Assembly: GCA_033439295.1 (NCBI GenBank)
Contig: JAVTLE010000016.1
Location: 1,488,001-1,552,000, forward strand
Length of the DNA: 64,000 nucleotides
Origin: Deuterostichococcus epilithicus
Taxonomy: Eukaryota > Chlorophyta > Trebouxiophyceae > Prasiolales > Stichococcaceae
Reading direction: 5' to 3'
Part shown: one piece after another, positions 11,474-22,872 of the stretch
Position numbering within the stretch: position 1 is the stretch's first letter
Layout of the letters: every line of letters starts with the position of its first letter
Translations under genes and position numbers: made by a program
Notes under the pieces: generated by a model
Databases searched by the model: none
What the model was told of the DNA's origin: nothing
Seen by the model: the letters and a program-made list of their open reading frames with translations, nothing else

Positions 11474-13282
11474 TCAGCCGCCCGCTGGCTGCGGCAGTGG
11501 TCCACCCAACAGTTGCGGCGGCGGCATCAGCAGCTCCTGCAGGTCGCACCACGGCGTCAGCTGTCGGTCGCAGCCCAGCTGCAGCACGATGCGCGTGGCA
11601 TTGGGCGCCGGCTCGACGCGCTGGATGCGGAACTTAGTCTCCCGCAGCCCGGTGCGGATGTCTTCATACACCTGCGGCTGCTGGTTGGCCTCATCGGTGT
11701 CGTTGCGCGCCGACAGGCCGCCAATGTGCAGCCCCTCCTTCCGTGTATGGTCCAGGTGCCTCCAGTAATATTCCTACAGATGAGGTGGCGTATGAGATGC
11801 TCGGCAGGAGGTTTAGAACTCACAGCATTGCATGAGTAGACGTCAACCTCGCATTTGTCTCACCCTATGCAGGCGAGGCGCGACGACCGGCCACTCCGCT
11901 GGCCACATACCATGTAGCTGCAGCCGGTCGACCATGTTGTCGTCTTCCTTCCCCCAGCCCCAGAATGAGTTCTGCACAGCAACATGTTATGTCACAGGTG
12001 CAGCGGTTTCAGCTTCGTGGCTGCCGAACGTGTGGTGGCAACACCGCATGTTCCAACTCCGATGCCTGGCACCAGGCAGCACCAACAGTCTGTCCTCGTA
12101 CTGCAGGGTACAGCGTGAGACGCTTCTGCGAGGAGTCCAGCGAGCAGCACGGGCTCTCGCAACCCCGTCGGTCACATCAGTCAGAGGCATGCTCAGCGAG
12201 CAGCATGCAGACCATATGCATCGTCACTCAGGCGCAAACCGAAGACCAAAGAGAGCGCACGTGGAAGCCGTTGATGCGGGCAAACTGGGCCTGGGTGAAT
12301 GCGATGTTGCCGCCGAGGAACGTGGAGTACATCACTCTCGGGTGCAGGCCCGGCGGCGTGAGGTGCAGCGGCGCGGCGCCAGAGGGGCACCGGTACATCA
12401 CCTGCCGCAGGAAGCCGTGGCAGTCGTCGATCAGCTGCCGCTTCCCCAAACATGACGAGACATCGGCTTGCCCCAGCTGCACCAGTAAGCGCGCATACCT
12501 ACAGGGCGACCTTGCAGGTGCAGTCGTTAGGTTGGCATGCGGCTTGCATGCGGATCCGAATACGCATGGCAAGTCGATGGAAGTGCTGCTCGCCTCCTGG
12601 GCGTCGCCGCAGACGGTGTCCACATCATGAAAGACAAAGCAGTCGTACTCGCTGCCTGCCAGCAGCAGCGTCCCGGCATTGAGCAGCGCGCCGCGGTTGA
12701 AGTGCAGCCCCGGCGCCTGGTGCAGACCGGAAGTGCACGTGCTAAAATTCAGCCAGATGTAGGCTCTCATGCAGTACAAGGAGCTGTGCGCCAACGGGAT
12801 ACCGTCCTCGGCAGCCCCACTCCGATGCAGCTTCAGCAGTGTGCAGCATCAGGCGGCATGCGGCAGCACAGCAAAGCAGCATGCACCTGCCACAGTAGGC
12901 CAAGCTGTGTTCTGACGGCTGCGCGGCAGGTGAGGGCAGACGTCAATCGACGCCGTGGGGGAATGCCCACTTGCGGAGTACCTGCTCCAGGATGAAGATG
13001 CTGAAGTCTGCGCCTCCGCGCTGCAGGCACTCTACCGTGATAGGCAGCATTCGTGCCAGATTTGACGCGCGGTCGCGGTATGGAATGAGCACCGCCAGAC
13101 GCTCCTCGGCGCGCCGTCTTGCCTCGGCCGCTGCGGCGGGCTCCGGCAGCAGGCCTGGTCCAGCCAGCCGGCTGTCGTCGAGGTCTGGCTGCTTGGCTTT
13201 CAAGGGCTTAAGCCTGTGGGTGGCGCTGGCGCAGTGTTGGCGGCCCAATTGTGCCCAGAAGCAGGCAGGTCGTCAGTGCCAT
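11474..13282 (-). CDS. beta-1,4-galactosyltransferase-like GT7 glycosyltransferase
   Basis: Minus-strand exons spell the GT7 signature motifs in order: RLAVLIPYRDRASNLARML then FSIFILEQ, next FNRGALLNAGTLLLAG and YDCFVFHD, next a block from CHGFLRQVMYRCP to FLGGNIAFTQAQFARINGF, next NSFWGWGKEDDNMVDRLQLH, and a C-terminal exon ending PLPQPAGG and stop. In animals this family transfers galactose, GalNAc or xylose from UDP-sugars in the Golgi. The HD(V)D metal-binding motif and the WGWGKEDDN acceptor-site motif are both present, so an active enzyme is likely; its acceptor cannot be read from sequence. A short hydrophobic segment beginning at ATG 13282 (MALTTCLLLGTIG) could be the Golgi signal anchor, but the junction to the catalytic exon was not resolved, nor was the exact border at the HDVD exon. 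Confidence 0.82.
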
Positions 13283-13969
13283 GATGGCAGCGGCTGCCGC
13301 CGCATCATGGCCGCTGGGCTGGTGCTGGCACGGCAAGGCCTTGTTGTTGGTTCCAGGCATCGCTGATGCACAGTTGTGCAGAATATATAGTAGTGTGAAA
13401 CTGTCAGAGTTGGAAGGCTCCGCTTCAGGGCTGGCGCAGCAGCTCAGCTGCTCCGGCTTCAATCAAAGTGCCGGCTTCAAAGATCGCATTCGCGAGCTCG
13501 CCGGTAGCTGCTTCTGCACCAATCGCCACTGCTGTGAATGGAGTTAAAAAGGGTAGCAGACAGTGGGCCATCGACTCGTCATGTCCGGGCTGCAATAAGG
13601 CCAAAAGCGATCTGAGACAAGCGCAGTGAGACACGTTGCCTGACGCACCGACGCACGGCCTGGGTGGATTCCTGGCAGAAGGGAAGCCCCAGGTGGATGG
13701 GACCGCCCGCCCGCCCGCCCCGAAATTGCACAGCGGGGCTGCCAAGGGGCACCAGGCATGATCGGGGTCCGTCCCAGATTCCCGTAACAAGTTCCGGAAC
13801 GACAGTACGCCCCATTGCCTCCGCATTTCCTGCTATCGCACAGTGCCGAAATATCGTCTTCAGCCTTACTCGGTGGAGCACAGGCAAAAAGGGGAGACTT
13901 ACCTTGATTTCTCGCACAGATCCGAGCAGCGTGCTCTCCCGAGGTGCAGTGCAGGAGACTGCCAGCAGC
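13283..13969. other. divergent spacer between GT7 and AIM24 genes
   Basis: The stretch holds no recognisable coding exon. It contains a CCCG run at about 13710-13725. As the two genes diverge, it is the likely promoter region for both. Long antisense frames from here into the AIM24 first exon are shadows of its CAG-rich codons. Confidence 0.45.
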
Positions 13970-16399
13970 ATGCAGCAGTATGATCAGCACGGCCAGGCAC
14001 AGTATGGAGATCCGCAATACTTGGATCAGCAGCAGTACTACCCTACACACCAGCAGCAGCAAGGCGGCGGGTACACTGATGTTGTTGGCAAGCAGGTGTT
14101 CAGCCCCTCTACGGGCGGCCAGGAACACGGCGTCCTCGACAAAAGTGGGAAGTACCAACTAAAATATAAGGGCGCCTTTGCAGCAGGTAGTGATACCCCT
14201 TGGTTCCCGCTGCGGCCTGTTGTCAGTCCTTGCTGCTGCTGGCTTGTGTTATATGCCAGATGCCTGCTGGGCTACTGCTCAAACGTGCTGGGTGAGATCA
14301 GGATTTGCCTAGCAATGATTCATCCTATACTTCTCTGCAGTGGAGGTGGCCGTCAGGTGAGATCAACACGTGCCACAGCAAGGAAATCGCTCTGACTGGC
14401 GCATTGAGACATATGCATCATGAACAGAACACACAGCTGTGCTGACAAGGTGTTCCCTGTGCCAGGCCAAACGATGGCATGAAGGCAGAGGCCGGTGCGG
14501 TCAACAGCATAGCTGATACATAACCCGTATGCCTGGTCAGTGAGCGCGCTGCGTGCTGCGCGGGCGCCATGGGGGTCCGCGCGTTGCGAGAGAGCCTTTC
14601 CATCCTGAGGCTGCCCACACATGGTCACAGGCGTCATGATCACGCTGAGTCACAATGTGGACATCAACGCTCGGGTGCCTGCTCAGTGTGACGCGCACTG
14701 CATTGCGCATTTGACGCATGCTTGCTTTCTGCGCCAACGCTCACCTGAATCCGCTGGTGAACCATAATGATGCAGATTGAACAATTTACCCGACCCGCAG
14801 ACGGAGGGAGGTGTCGGCACCTCACTGGTGTTGGGGTGCTGCACCAATGAGTCCTTCTTCTTCAGCCACTTCCTGTGCGTTCTGCTTCACCAAGTGCCTG
14901 CCACAGCCACCGACTCCGAAATTTCCACATGCTCAAAACGCGTTTCAAACAGCTCATCATCCAACTGGTCATCAGCGGGGCGAGCGACGCTGCGCTGCCA
15001 TTCAGGCAGGTGTTGAGGTGTGCTGCAGGCTGAAGCCAGGCATGGGCGACCGCGGGGACGTGCTGCTTGCGCCGGGCCTGCCCGGCGAGCTCATCCTGCT
15101 CGAGGTGTTGCATTTGCAGAGGAGTGTTTGCTTGCAGAAAAGGAAGCGATGTGCATCCTGCCCTGATCAGAGGGTGCTGAGCCCGCCGTCCGATCACTGT
15201 GCCTGCTTTCCAGACCTCTGCTTCCAATGACTGCAGCTTGATGGCAGCACCAGCTGGGCGGTCCAGAAGGGCGGTTTTCTGGCTTGCGACGGCAGCATCG
15301 ACATCGGCGTGCTGCTGCAGAAAAGCCTGGCCAAGGGCTGCTGCTCCGGGCTTGGTGCACGTTCCAGCGCCCCGATTTCTGCATGCACATCGTCCGGGAG
15401 CAGCTGGTCATCCCTGCCAATTGCCAGACCTGGCAGGGGGTTGCACTGCCATTTCGAAGTAAAAAGGTCGAACTGTCTGGTTTCAGGCTTTTTCATCATG
15501 GAAGCAAAAGGAGTCGGCCGCCTGCTGCTGAGCAGCTTTGGCAGCATCATACGGTATGACGTCGCACCGGGTGAAGTACGCACGGTGAGGGCCGGAGTCA
15601 AAGCAAGTCGTGTCTGACACGCCACTCATCCTTGCAGCCTAGCGTTGCTTGCAGAAACGAATTGATGGCGATGGTCATCCTCGCAGTGGTGGTGATGTAG
15701 CTGCCACATTGCAGCTGCATGAGATGGATGGCTGTTTACGGCGTGCTCTGCCAGCACAACGCAGGCACACCACCACCCCACAGCTGAAGCAGTCAAGCTG
15801 TTGCTTCGCAGATAGACAATGGCTTCATTGTGGCGTGGTAAGACGTGCCTCTGAGGCAGCGACACAGCGTGATGTGACGCCACAATGAAGTGGTGGATGC
15901 CAAAAAAAAAAAAAAAAAGATCTCGAGTGCCCTGGTATGCACGCAGGACCACAAACATGAATTACGAGGTGGGTAAGGCGGCAAGCAGCTACAGCGCATC
16001 GTTGTTCAGCGGCGAGGGCTTCGTCACGCGGTTCACAGATAAGGCTCTGCATGGCATGTGCGCAAAGGTGCTGGTGCTCGGAGCTTCAAGTTGCATGTGG
16101 TGGTGCGAGCGGGAGTTTGGGTCTGACTCTATCTGGAAGATTCATACGGAGGCCCCCTGCATATGACCATATGATCGACTGTGTTGTTTCCCCTGGTCAC
16201 GGCCAGGGACAGTATTCTGCCAGACAAGATCACTCAAGGTACCTGAGACTGTTTCCCTCGTTAATGTGTCCACACGCAAAAATTTCAACTGCATGGCACC
16301 GCTGACGGACTGGCCTGATGTCCCCACTTTCAGGGCCTCGCGAATGCGCTGACACCTTACCTGCCGTCAAACGGCGGCGGCGGCCGCAGTTCTGGCTGA
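13970..16399 (+). CDS. AIM24 / TIGR00266 family protein
   Basis: A Gln/Tyr-rich N-terminus (MQQYDQHGQAQYGDPQYLDQ...) from ATG 13970 is followed by small exons that follow the TIGR00266/AIM24 pattern: VEVAV joined to RPNDGMKAEAGAV, then CCTNESFFFSHF, then GDVLLAPGLPGELILLE, then WAVQKGGFLACDGSIDIGV, then GFFIMEAKGVGRLLLSSFGS with IIRYDVAPGE, then DNGFIVAW joined to TTNMNYEVGKAASSY, then SGEGFVTRFT, then PGTVFCQTRSLK, and last GLANALTPYLPSNG to the stop at 16397. The family forms a pseudo-symmetric beta-sandwich. In yeast AIM24 is a mitochondrial inner-membrane organiser, while bacterial and algal members are largely uncharacterised. A run of 17 A (15902-15918) lies just before the exon beginning TTNMNYEV. 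No transmembrane segment is obvious; the Gln-rich head is not a classic transit peptide. Confidence 0.85.
15902..15918 (+). repeat. A17 homopolymer in an AIM24 intron
   Basis: Seventeen consecutive A lie in the intron upstream of the exon starting TTNMNYEV. It might be length-variable or a trace of a retroposed poly(A) tail, though no flanking source sequence is recognised. Confidence 0.9.
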
Positions 16400-16703
16400 T
16401 GAGATGATATGCAAGGCAGCAATTCAAAAGCACAGTCCGTTGTACTGGCTGCATCAATTTTTTTTGCAAACACTGGCGTTTGTGCAACCAATGTGAGTTT
16501 ACCTGTTATGCATGTGGCAATGTACTGGCTGTGAGGTCCAGCAGAGTATTCTCAGCATGTCAGCCCGCACGTGAGATTCTGTGAACAAACGCAGAGCCTT
16601 TTGCAATCGTGACTTACGTGTCCGGCTGGCTTTCCCTCGCACGAAAGGATTGCGAACGCACCGGGGCGGCTGCAGCAGAGAAGTCCGGACCTCAACTTCG
16701 CCC

Positions 16704-18109
16704 ATGAATCCCTCGAGTCCGAACGTCCGAGACCCGTCGTTGGAGCGAACCTGGGCGTTCAGGCCATTCCAGAGCCGCGGCTTGCCCTCAGCACTCTGTT
16801 CGCGCTCCGTCCCGCGGCCACGCAGTCTCGCACAGGAGTCTGATGCACGCGGCAATGAAGGCACCGATGCGCGCTCAGCTGACGGCGGCACTGCGTCAAG
16901 GCTGACGGTGCAAAGACGGTCAGCATGCCAGCTCGCGGCGCTCAGTCTGATCGCGCCCGCGCTGGAAGGCCTTCAGGCGCTGCCGGCGGCGGCGGCGCCA
17001 GCGTTGGGCGAGGCAGCCTTTGTGACGACAGCATCTGGGCTGAAATTGCAGGATATCAGGCAAGCGAGAGCGCACGCATTTGCATGGGCATGCAACGCGC
17101 AGTGTGAAGCACGCATGATCCGCGTCGTGGTTTTTGTCAGCAGGGAAGGCACTGGGGCCATTCCCGCCGCTGGGAACCGCGCCATCATCCACTGGTCTGG
17201 GAGGACCATCGGATACCAGGTGCCCTGCACGCAGTCGCTGCTTCATCAGGCCGACTTCACTGCAGCACAGACGTCGAACCGCACGGCATGTGCTGAGAAT
17301 ACTTTATGCACGGCGCGTGCAGGGCAAGCGCATCGACAACACGTCGGCGCGGGACGACCCCTTCGAGTTCATTGTCGGAAGGGGACAGGTGGGCCGTGGA
17401 AGATCGATGTCACAGTTCTCTCGGATGGAGACACAGCTCGTATGCAGGGCAGGCTGCGTCCCTGGCCGTATCAACAGAAGTGCCTGTCCCTCCTGCATGG
17501 CCATCGACACCTGCTCCTGTGAGGGCCTCTGCTGTGGCGAGGCGCTTGGCGATGGGCAGACCTCCTCGCAGGTCATCCCGGCATTTGAGGAGGCAGTTGC
17601 GGGCATGAAGGTGGGCGGCGTCAGGCGCGTCGAGATCCCGGGCGAGCGGCCGGAGCTGTCCTGGGACCGCAGCTCCGGCAGCAGGTGGGAGGAGTCATTC
17701 CATCAGATTTCCATCTGTGCCGCTGGGTGTCTGCCTGCCGACGGCATTCTGGCTGCAAAAACGGACAGCATCGTTCAACTCCTTTCCTCGCCATGGAAAG
17801 TTCGAAATTCCGATGCATCCAACAAAACCTCCACGTGCAGGTATAGCAAGGGACCAAAGCCGATGGATTTTGACGGGCAGCGAGCGCTTGACTTTGTGCT
17901 CGGTAGGTTGTTGCCGCCAGATTTCTGAGTTTACCCTGTCATGCCATTGCAGTGCTACACACCATTTGCATGTGAGTGTGCACTGCAGATCTGTCAAATG
18001 CATGCCAATGGTGACAATAGGTTGTGTTTGTGCAGACAACCCCACGCTACAGCCGTTCAATCGAACGCTCCTGATCGACATTAAATTGTTGAGTGTGCGG
18101 CCAAAGTGA
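16704..18109 (+). CDS. thylakoid-lumen FKBP-type peptidyl-prolyl isomerase
   Basis: The first in-frame ATG of the open frame is at 16704. An Arg/Ser-rich transit region is followed by RRSACQLAALSLIAPAL and ...ALPAAAA, a twin-arginine lumen-targeting signal with an Ala-rich cleavage site. The FKBP domain follows: SGLKLQDI, REGTGAIPAAGNRAIIHWSG, GKRIDNTSARDDPFEFIVG, VIPAFEEAVAGMKVGGVRRV, SKGPKPMDFDGQRALDFVL, and LLIDIKLLSVRPK at the stop (18107-18109). It most resembles the plant lumenal FKBP16/FKBP19 group. Such proteins assist folding or assembly of thylakoid complexes. The first intron (17060-17143) begins with GC rather than GT if the conserved reading frame is kept. Prolyl-isomerase activity is uncertain, since many lumenal FKBPs lack it. 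Confidence 0.85.
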
Positions 18110-18731
18110 GAGGAGATGGCGCGTGATGGCATGTGGGATTTTTCCCCAGTACAATTTTGCCACACTTTGGGAGGTGCGGTAGTGTTTAGCGGTGGCTGCA
18201 AGCACGTAGTCACGAGGAGAAAGCTGCAGTGCTTGGGAAGCAGTGTTGCTGGTCAGTTTCTACCGTGCGTGCAACGGTGAGATGTGAATGAAAGTGGAGT
18301 GTGATATGAAGCTGGAGTAAATGCGTCAGGAGAGCCAGCTATCCATGCCAACGCAAATTAAAACGACCATGTGGAGGGGTGAGACCACGAAGGAACGTTT
18401 CCAAACCATCGTTTGCATAAAAGGTTGATAGGTGGCACAGCAACGCACAACAGCGCACTGAGAATGAGGCCAAAAATTCGCAGCTCCTAAGAATGTTGTT
18501 CCTGCGCACGCTGAACATCAAAACGTCTCCGTAAGGGAAACTCTGTTGAGCTGGTAGAGCTATCCACAAATTTTACGCCAACACTATCACTCTAGCCAAC
18601 TACCACTCTAACCAGCTGGGGCACGAGCTGGAATCGCATCAAAACCATAAGACTTTTCAATGGGCGCAGACACTGCTCAGCCGAGCTCGAGGGATGCATC
18701 AACCAGCTTGTGAATAAGTCGTGTCGCTGCT
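18110..18731. other. spacer between convergent FKBP and SAT genes
   Basis: AT-richer than the flanking exons. It presumably holds both 3' UTRs. I see no protein motif. A tRNA A-box-like string near 18550 was examined and not accepted. Confidence 0.4.
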
Positions 18732-21700
18732 CTAGATGATGTAGTCTGCATATTCGATGCCACCATCTGCAGGGCTTCCAGGCAGCTGCTGCGTCTCGGC
18801 GGCCGAGGCAGGCGCTGACGCAGGCGCTGCAGCGGGCGCTGCCTCGGCCTCAGCCGCCGCAGGCGCCATCGCCGACAGCGTCCAGCCGCCACCGCCGGCC
18901 AGGATGCCCGCCTCAGCCAGCACCAGGTTGTTGTGTCGGCGCATCGCCGAGCTGCGCGCCGCTGCGCCGCTGGCATCGCCGCCGTGCAGCGACGCCCACA
19001 TGGCGGCGCNGCGGTCGGCCGCCGACGCTGCCGGGGCCCCGCCAGCGCCCGTCTGTCGCTGCGCGGTCGACTGCAGTGTCCAGGCCGCCAGACTGGGCGC
19101 GCCTGATGCCAGCATCCAGTCGGGCTCGCAGTCGTCGGGCGCCAGCTGCAGCTCCTCGTGCACGGGCAGCCGGTTTGCCGTCGCCGCTGCCAGATTTGCC
19201 TCCGCAGGCGCCTGCACCGCGAGTGTGGAGACCACGCCGCCACGGCCGCCGGCCTGCCGCTGCTGCCACACGCCAGCGCCGCTCCAGCTGCTCGCTGGCG
19301 CCACCTGCGGCTGCGGGCTGCTGCCGGCACGAGCCGACGCGCTGCCGCTGCGTGCGCTGGCGCTGTGGCTGCCGGCCGCTGGCGCGTCGCCAGGCCGCGG
19401 CTTCGATGCCACCGACATGACCCAGTCGGCAAGGCTGCCAGAGTCACGCGTCTCCGTCGTGCCGTCCAGGCAGCCCGCGTCGCCGCCTGCTGTCTGGGAC
19501 GATGCCTCGAGCGCCGCAACCGCGCTGCCGCTACCGCCGTCATGGGCAGCGCTGTCGCCTGCAGGGCTCGGGGTGGCGGCCGCCGGCCCGCGGGCATGCA
19601 AGTGCTGCTGATATGGCTGCTGCGCCGAGTGCTGCTGATGTGACTGCGGCTGCTGCTGCGTGCCGGCGCCGGGGTATGGGTCCCGCCTCTCTGCGGCTGC
19701 GGCGTCGACCGCGGGGCGCGACTCCTCCATCGGCAGCTGCCGGATCTCCTGCTGCATGCGTAGCGCCGCATTGCCTGCAGCCCAATTGCAGATCGGTCAG
19801 GAATGCGACGGGCTGTGCACAGCTGGTCCCGCACCCATGCTGCAAAGTTGTCGTCTGCGCGAAGTTGAGATGTGCATCACCATGAACGACTGAGACCTCA
19901 ACAATCCACGCCACCGCCTGCAATACACCTGCGAACTTGGGACTGGGCGCCGCACGCACCTGAGACCTTGCCGAGGGGCCGCGCAGGTGAGCCAGCGACC
20001 ATGGTCTTGCGCGGCACGTCCTTCAGCACCAGCGAGCCCGCCGCCACCTGGGCGCCCTTGCCGACTGTGATGTTGCCCAGCACCGTGGCGCCGGCGCCAA
20101 TGAGGACATTATCCTCCACCTTGGGGTGCCGGTTGCCCGCGTCCTTCCCCGTGCCTGCGAACCAAGGGGCGGAGGGAGTGACATCGAGTGCCTGTAAACA
20201 AGGAAGCGGAGGGAGTGACATCAAGGAAGGGACGGCGCAACCAGCGCAGCGACAGATCGGCAGCGCAGCGGCTGGGCGGTGACAGGTGGCAGGTGCTGGT
20301 GGGCTGGCGAGCCTCGCTCTTCAGCATGCACAGCGCCGGGCTCTCGCTCTGTCGACCACCTCCTTGAAGCAGGAGCTGGTGCGCGTGCGTCGCATGCGAC
20401 TAAGGGTGCTCACCGCCGAGGGTGACGTTCTGCATGATGGACACGTTGTCGCCGACGCGGCTGGTCTCGCCGATGACGACGCCGGTGCCATGATCCAGCA
20501 GCAGGCCCTTGCCAAGCGTGGCGCCCGGGTGCAGGTCGATGGCCAGCACCTCGCTCACCCGTGCCTGCAGCGCCATCGCCATCACCTGCCGCATGCGCAG
20601 GGACCGACGGGTCAGCTGCTGAGAGTGCCAGCAGGACACGAGGACTGCCCCGGTTGCTGCGGAACTTCTGCCCTGCGGCGGCGGCGCAGTGGCGACAAGC
20701 ATGGCACGCTTGAGAGTCTGCGCAAAAGCGTCAGTGCGTCAGCGGCGAGTACCACACCTTGCGGTTGTTGTGCCACAGGATGTTGGCGACGCGGTGCGTC
20801 TGGATGGCATGGTAGCCCTTGAAGTACAGCAGCGCCGCGCTGTATGTGATGCACGCTGGGTCCTGCAATGCAGTTACGATCAATGTCAGAGGTCTGAAAG
20901 GGACAGCGCTTGTGCAGGACAGCGCTTGTGCCGAGCAGGAGGGGGGAGAAGGGGGGGGTGGGGGCTTCGGTGCAGGAGCCACACAGAAGCAGAGCACTCC
21001 GAGCTCTGATGATGGCACAGCGGATGGCGCACCCGCTCATAGAAGGCGACAATGTCCAGCAGCGCCGCCTGCTTGATGCCCTCATTCTCACGCAGCACCT
21101 GGTGTGAGGAGCATTGCAATGCGTTCAGGGGAAGGCATTGCAATGCGTTCAGGGGCGGTTTGCACAGTGAGAGCCCTGCCAGGTGCACAGTGGCTGCTCA
21201 TTCGACATCACATCAGAAGACTCTCAGACGACTCATCCTTGAAGCACACCTGGTGGAAGATCTCAAACAGCTCCGTGGCGAGCAGCGTGGCGTCCGCCAG
21301 GCGGTTGGCCAGCACAAAGGCCAGCGACCGGGCGAAGGAGTCGTGGCTCAGGATGGACGCATGGTAAAAGCTGCTCAGCAGCGGCTCCTCGGCCGCCTCG
21401 ATGCGTGCTTCCCGCCTGCAATAGCAGTGAGAGGGATTGGCGTCGGACGTGTGCAGGCCGGGCATATCAATGGTGCAGGTGTAGCGTGACGGGGGCTGGC
21501 GAGCTCGCGTGGGGACAGCTTCAGCTAGGCTCGAGAGACACAGTCGGATGGGTGGGCTGAATGCGACGCTCACCTGATGGCCTGCCAGACTGGGTTGTCC
21601 TTTGTGACCAGTGACACAGGCCTGCCGGCGGAGTCGTGCTTCTGCATTACAGGATGCACCCAATTCGGGACCCATCGACGCAGGTCCAGTGAATTCCACA

Positions 21701-22253
21701 CCCATGAAACGGTCTTGGCCTCTCACACATGCAATATTCGGCAGGCAAGCACATGGTGCACATGCGCCGGGATGTGCCGCCATTGCGTGGCTGGTGTTCA
21801 CCTGCAGCGCGTCGCTCCAGGAGGCGCAGAAGTCGTCCACCTCGGACTGCAGGTAGGAGGGGAATGCGCCCTCCTCCCAGGCTGCCCTGTCCTCTGCCAG
21901 CCGTTGGTCCGCGGTGCTGCCGGCGCTGTGGTCACCTGTCAACACATGATCTGAAATTCACCTCTCTGAACGCGCTCTGATCGCGCCAATGCAGCGCAAC
22001 GCCGGATCACGAAGGCAGCATGATCGTAATGCATCGACATGAGTGGGGCATTCGAGGGAGCGGCCTTGGCAACCAGTCGGAACGCACCGCTTGCTGTGGC
22101 GGCCGCAATCGGTGTGAGGCGCCCGGTATTGTTCACCCGGAACGCCGTCGGCGCGCTGCTGCGTGGTACTGACCGCCGTAGCGATATGAGCGTGGCGGCC
22201 GGGCTCCCGAGCTGAGCCGCCAAGACTTGTGTGCTGCCGATCGACCGCATCAT
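18732..22253 (-). CDS. SAT: serine O-acetyltransferase with a long low-complexity insertion before its C-terminal tail
   Basis: This enzyme makes O-acetylserine from serine and acetyl-CoA, the committed step of cysteine synthesis. ATG 22253 opens a Ser/Ala/Arg-rich transit-like region. The N-terminal helical domain ([58 protein letters not shown]) precedes the left-handed beta-helix: [93 protein letters not shown]. The DxHP and DH residues used in catalysis are present. The exon ending at 19960 joins in phase to a last exon (19774-18732) of about 346 codons rich in Ala, Gln, Ser and Gly. That exon ends IEYADYII, resembling the plant SAT C-terminal tail ending in Ile that docks in O-acetylserine thiol-lyase. 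One ambiguous base is at 19010. Confidence 0.88.
20160..21160. repeat. short tandem duplications in SAT introns
   Basis: Three direct duplications lie in this gene's introns: GCGGAGGGAGTGACATC twice at about 20167 and 20207; GGACAGCGCTTGTGC twice at about 20900-20932; GGCATTGCAATGCGTTCAGG (approximately) twice at about 21112-21153. They fit the general pattern of local direct duplications in this window. Confidence 0.7.
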
Positions 22254-22872
22254 GCAACTCGAGGGCTCGTTCAGGAAGCCTCACAATCTGCTTACTGCAT
22301 GAAGCTCGAAGGGGCTAGCGCTGCAAACTTGACAGGCTGTATTGTGATCTGGTGGATTGTGTGCTGCCCTGCCTCGGTGACGCCACACGTCAGTCTACTT
22401 TCCTGCCGGACAGCCCACGGGCAGCTTCCGATGCCGCTAGTGGTGCACCAAACTGCAAAAAGGGATTTGAGGTGCTGCGAGACTGCCGGACTGCTGTGAA
22501 GGCGGCGATCAAGGCCGTGACGGCTGCAAAAAGCGTCTCGCTGTTACGACGTAAGAGTCAGACCCACGAGGTCAGCCGCAACGTGCTCGCCAAAGCGCGT
22601 ATGCGAATGTTGGGGAGGCGGAGGAAACATTTGACGAGAGAAGTGAACCTTACGAACGTGCCTTACAACCGTCCAAAGCACTTGCAGAGTAATGTCTTAG
22701 AAGCAGCGCCTGCTGGCGCAACTTTCACCTTCCCGCCATAGTTAAGATCTCTCGCAGGTTGCTTCGACTGCGCTCGTGCGAGCTGCATTGCACAATCCAC
22801 CTCGAGGCTTAGGGCAAGTTTGAGTCAACTTGGTGGCCAGCCTGCGTCGGGGTCGTGCGTTTAAGCTGCCAT
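22254..22872. promoter_or_regulatory. shared 620-bp divergent promoter region of SAT and the CDC25/Acr2-like gene
   Basis: The start codons of the two genes face away from each other across this interval, so it probably carries both promoters and 5' UTRs. A 130-codon open frame (22352-22741, starting GTG) lies inside, but it is basic and featureless and is not called as a gene. No specific binding site is recognised. Confidence 0.5.

Noticed and set aside
13544-14158. minus-strand frame with a hydrophobic Leu/Ile/Val-rich stretch resembling a membrane protein
   Set aside because: It is the antisense of the CAG-rich Gln/Tyr codons at the AIM24 N-terminus, which reads as hydrophobic residues by chance.
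18545-18625. tRNA-like A box (GAGCTGGTAGAGC) between FKBP and SAT
   Set aside because: No matching B box (GGTTCGANTCC) and no acceptor or anticodon stem can be drawn, so not called.
18757-19611. 284-codon plus-strand frame opposite the SAT last exon
   Set aside because: Antisense of the low-complexity SAT exon, which is tied to the SAT core by phase and by its tail motif.
22352-22741. 130-codon plus-strand frame between SAT and the CDC25/Acr2-like gene
   Set aside because: It starts with GTG, is basic and featureless, and lies where a divergent promoter is expected.
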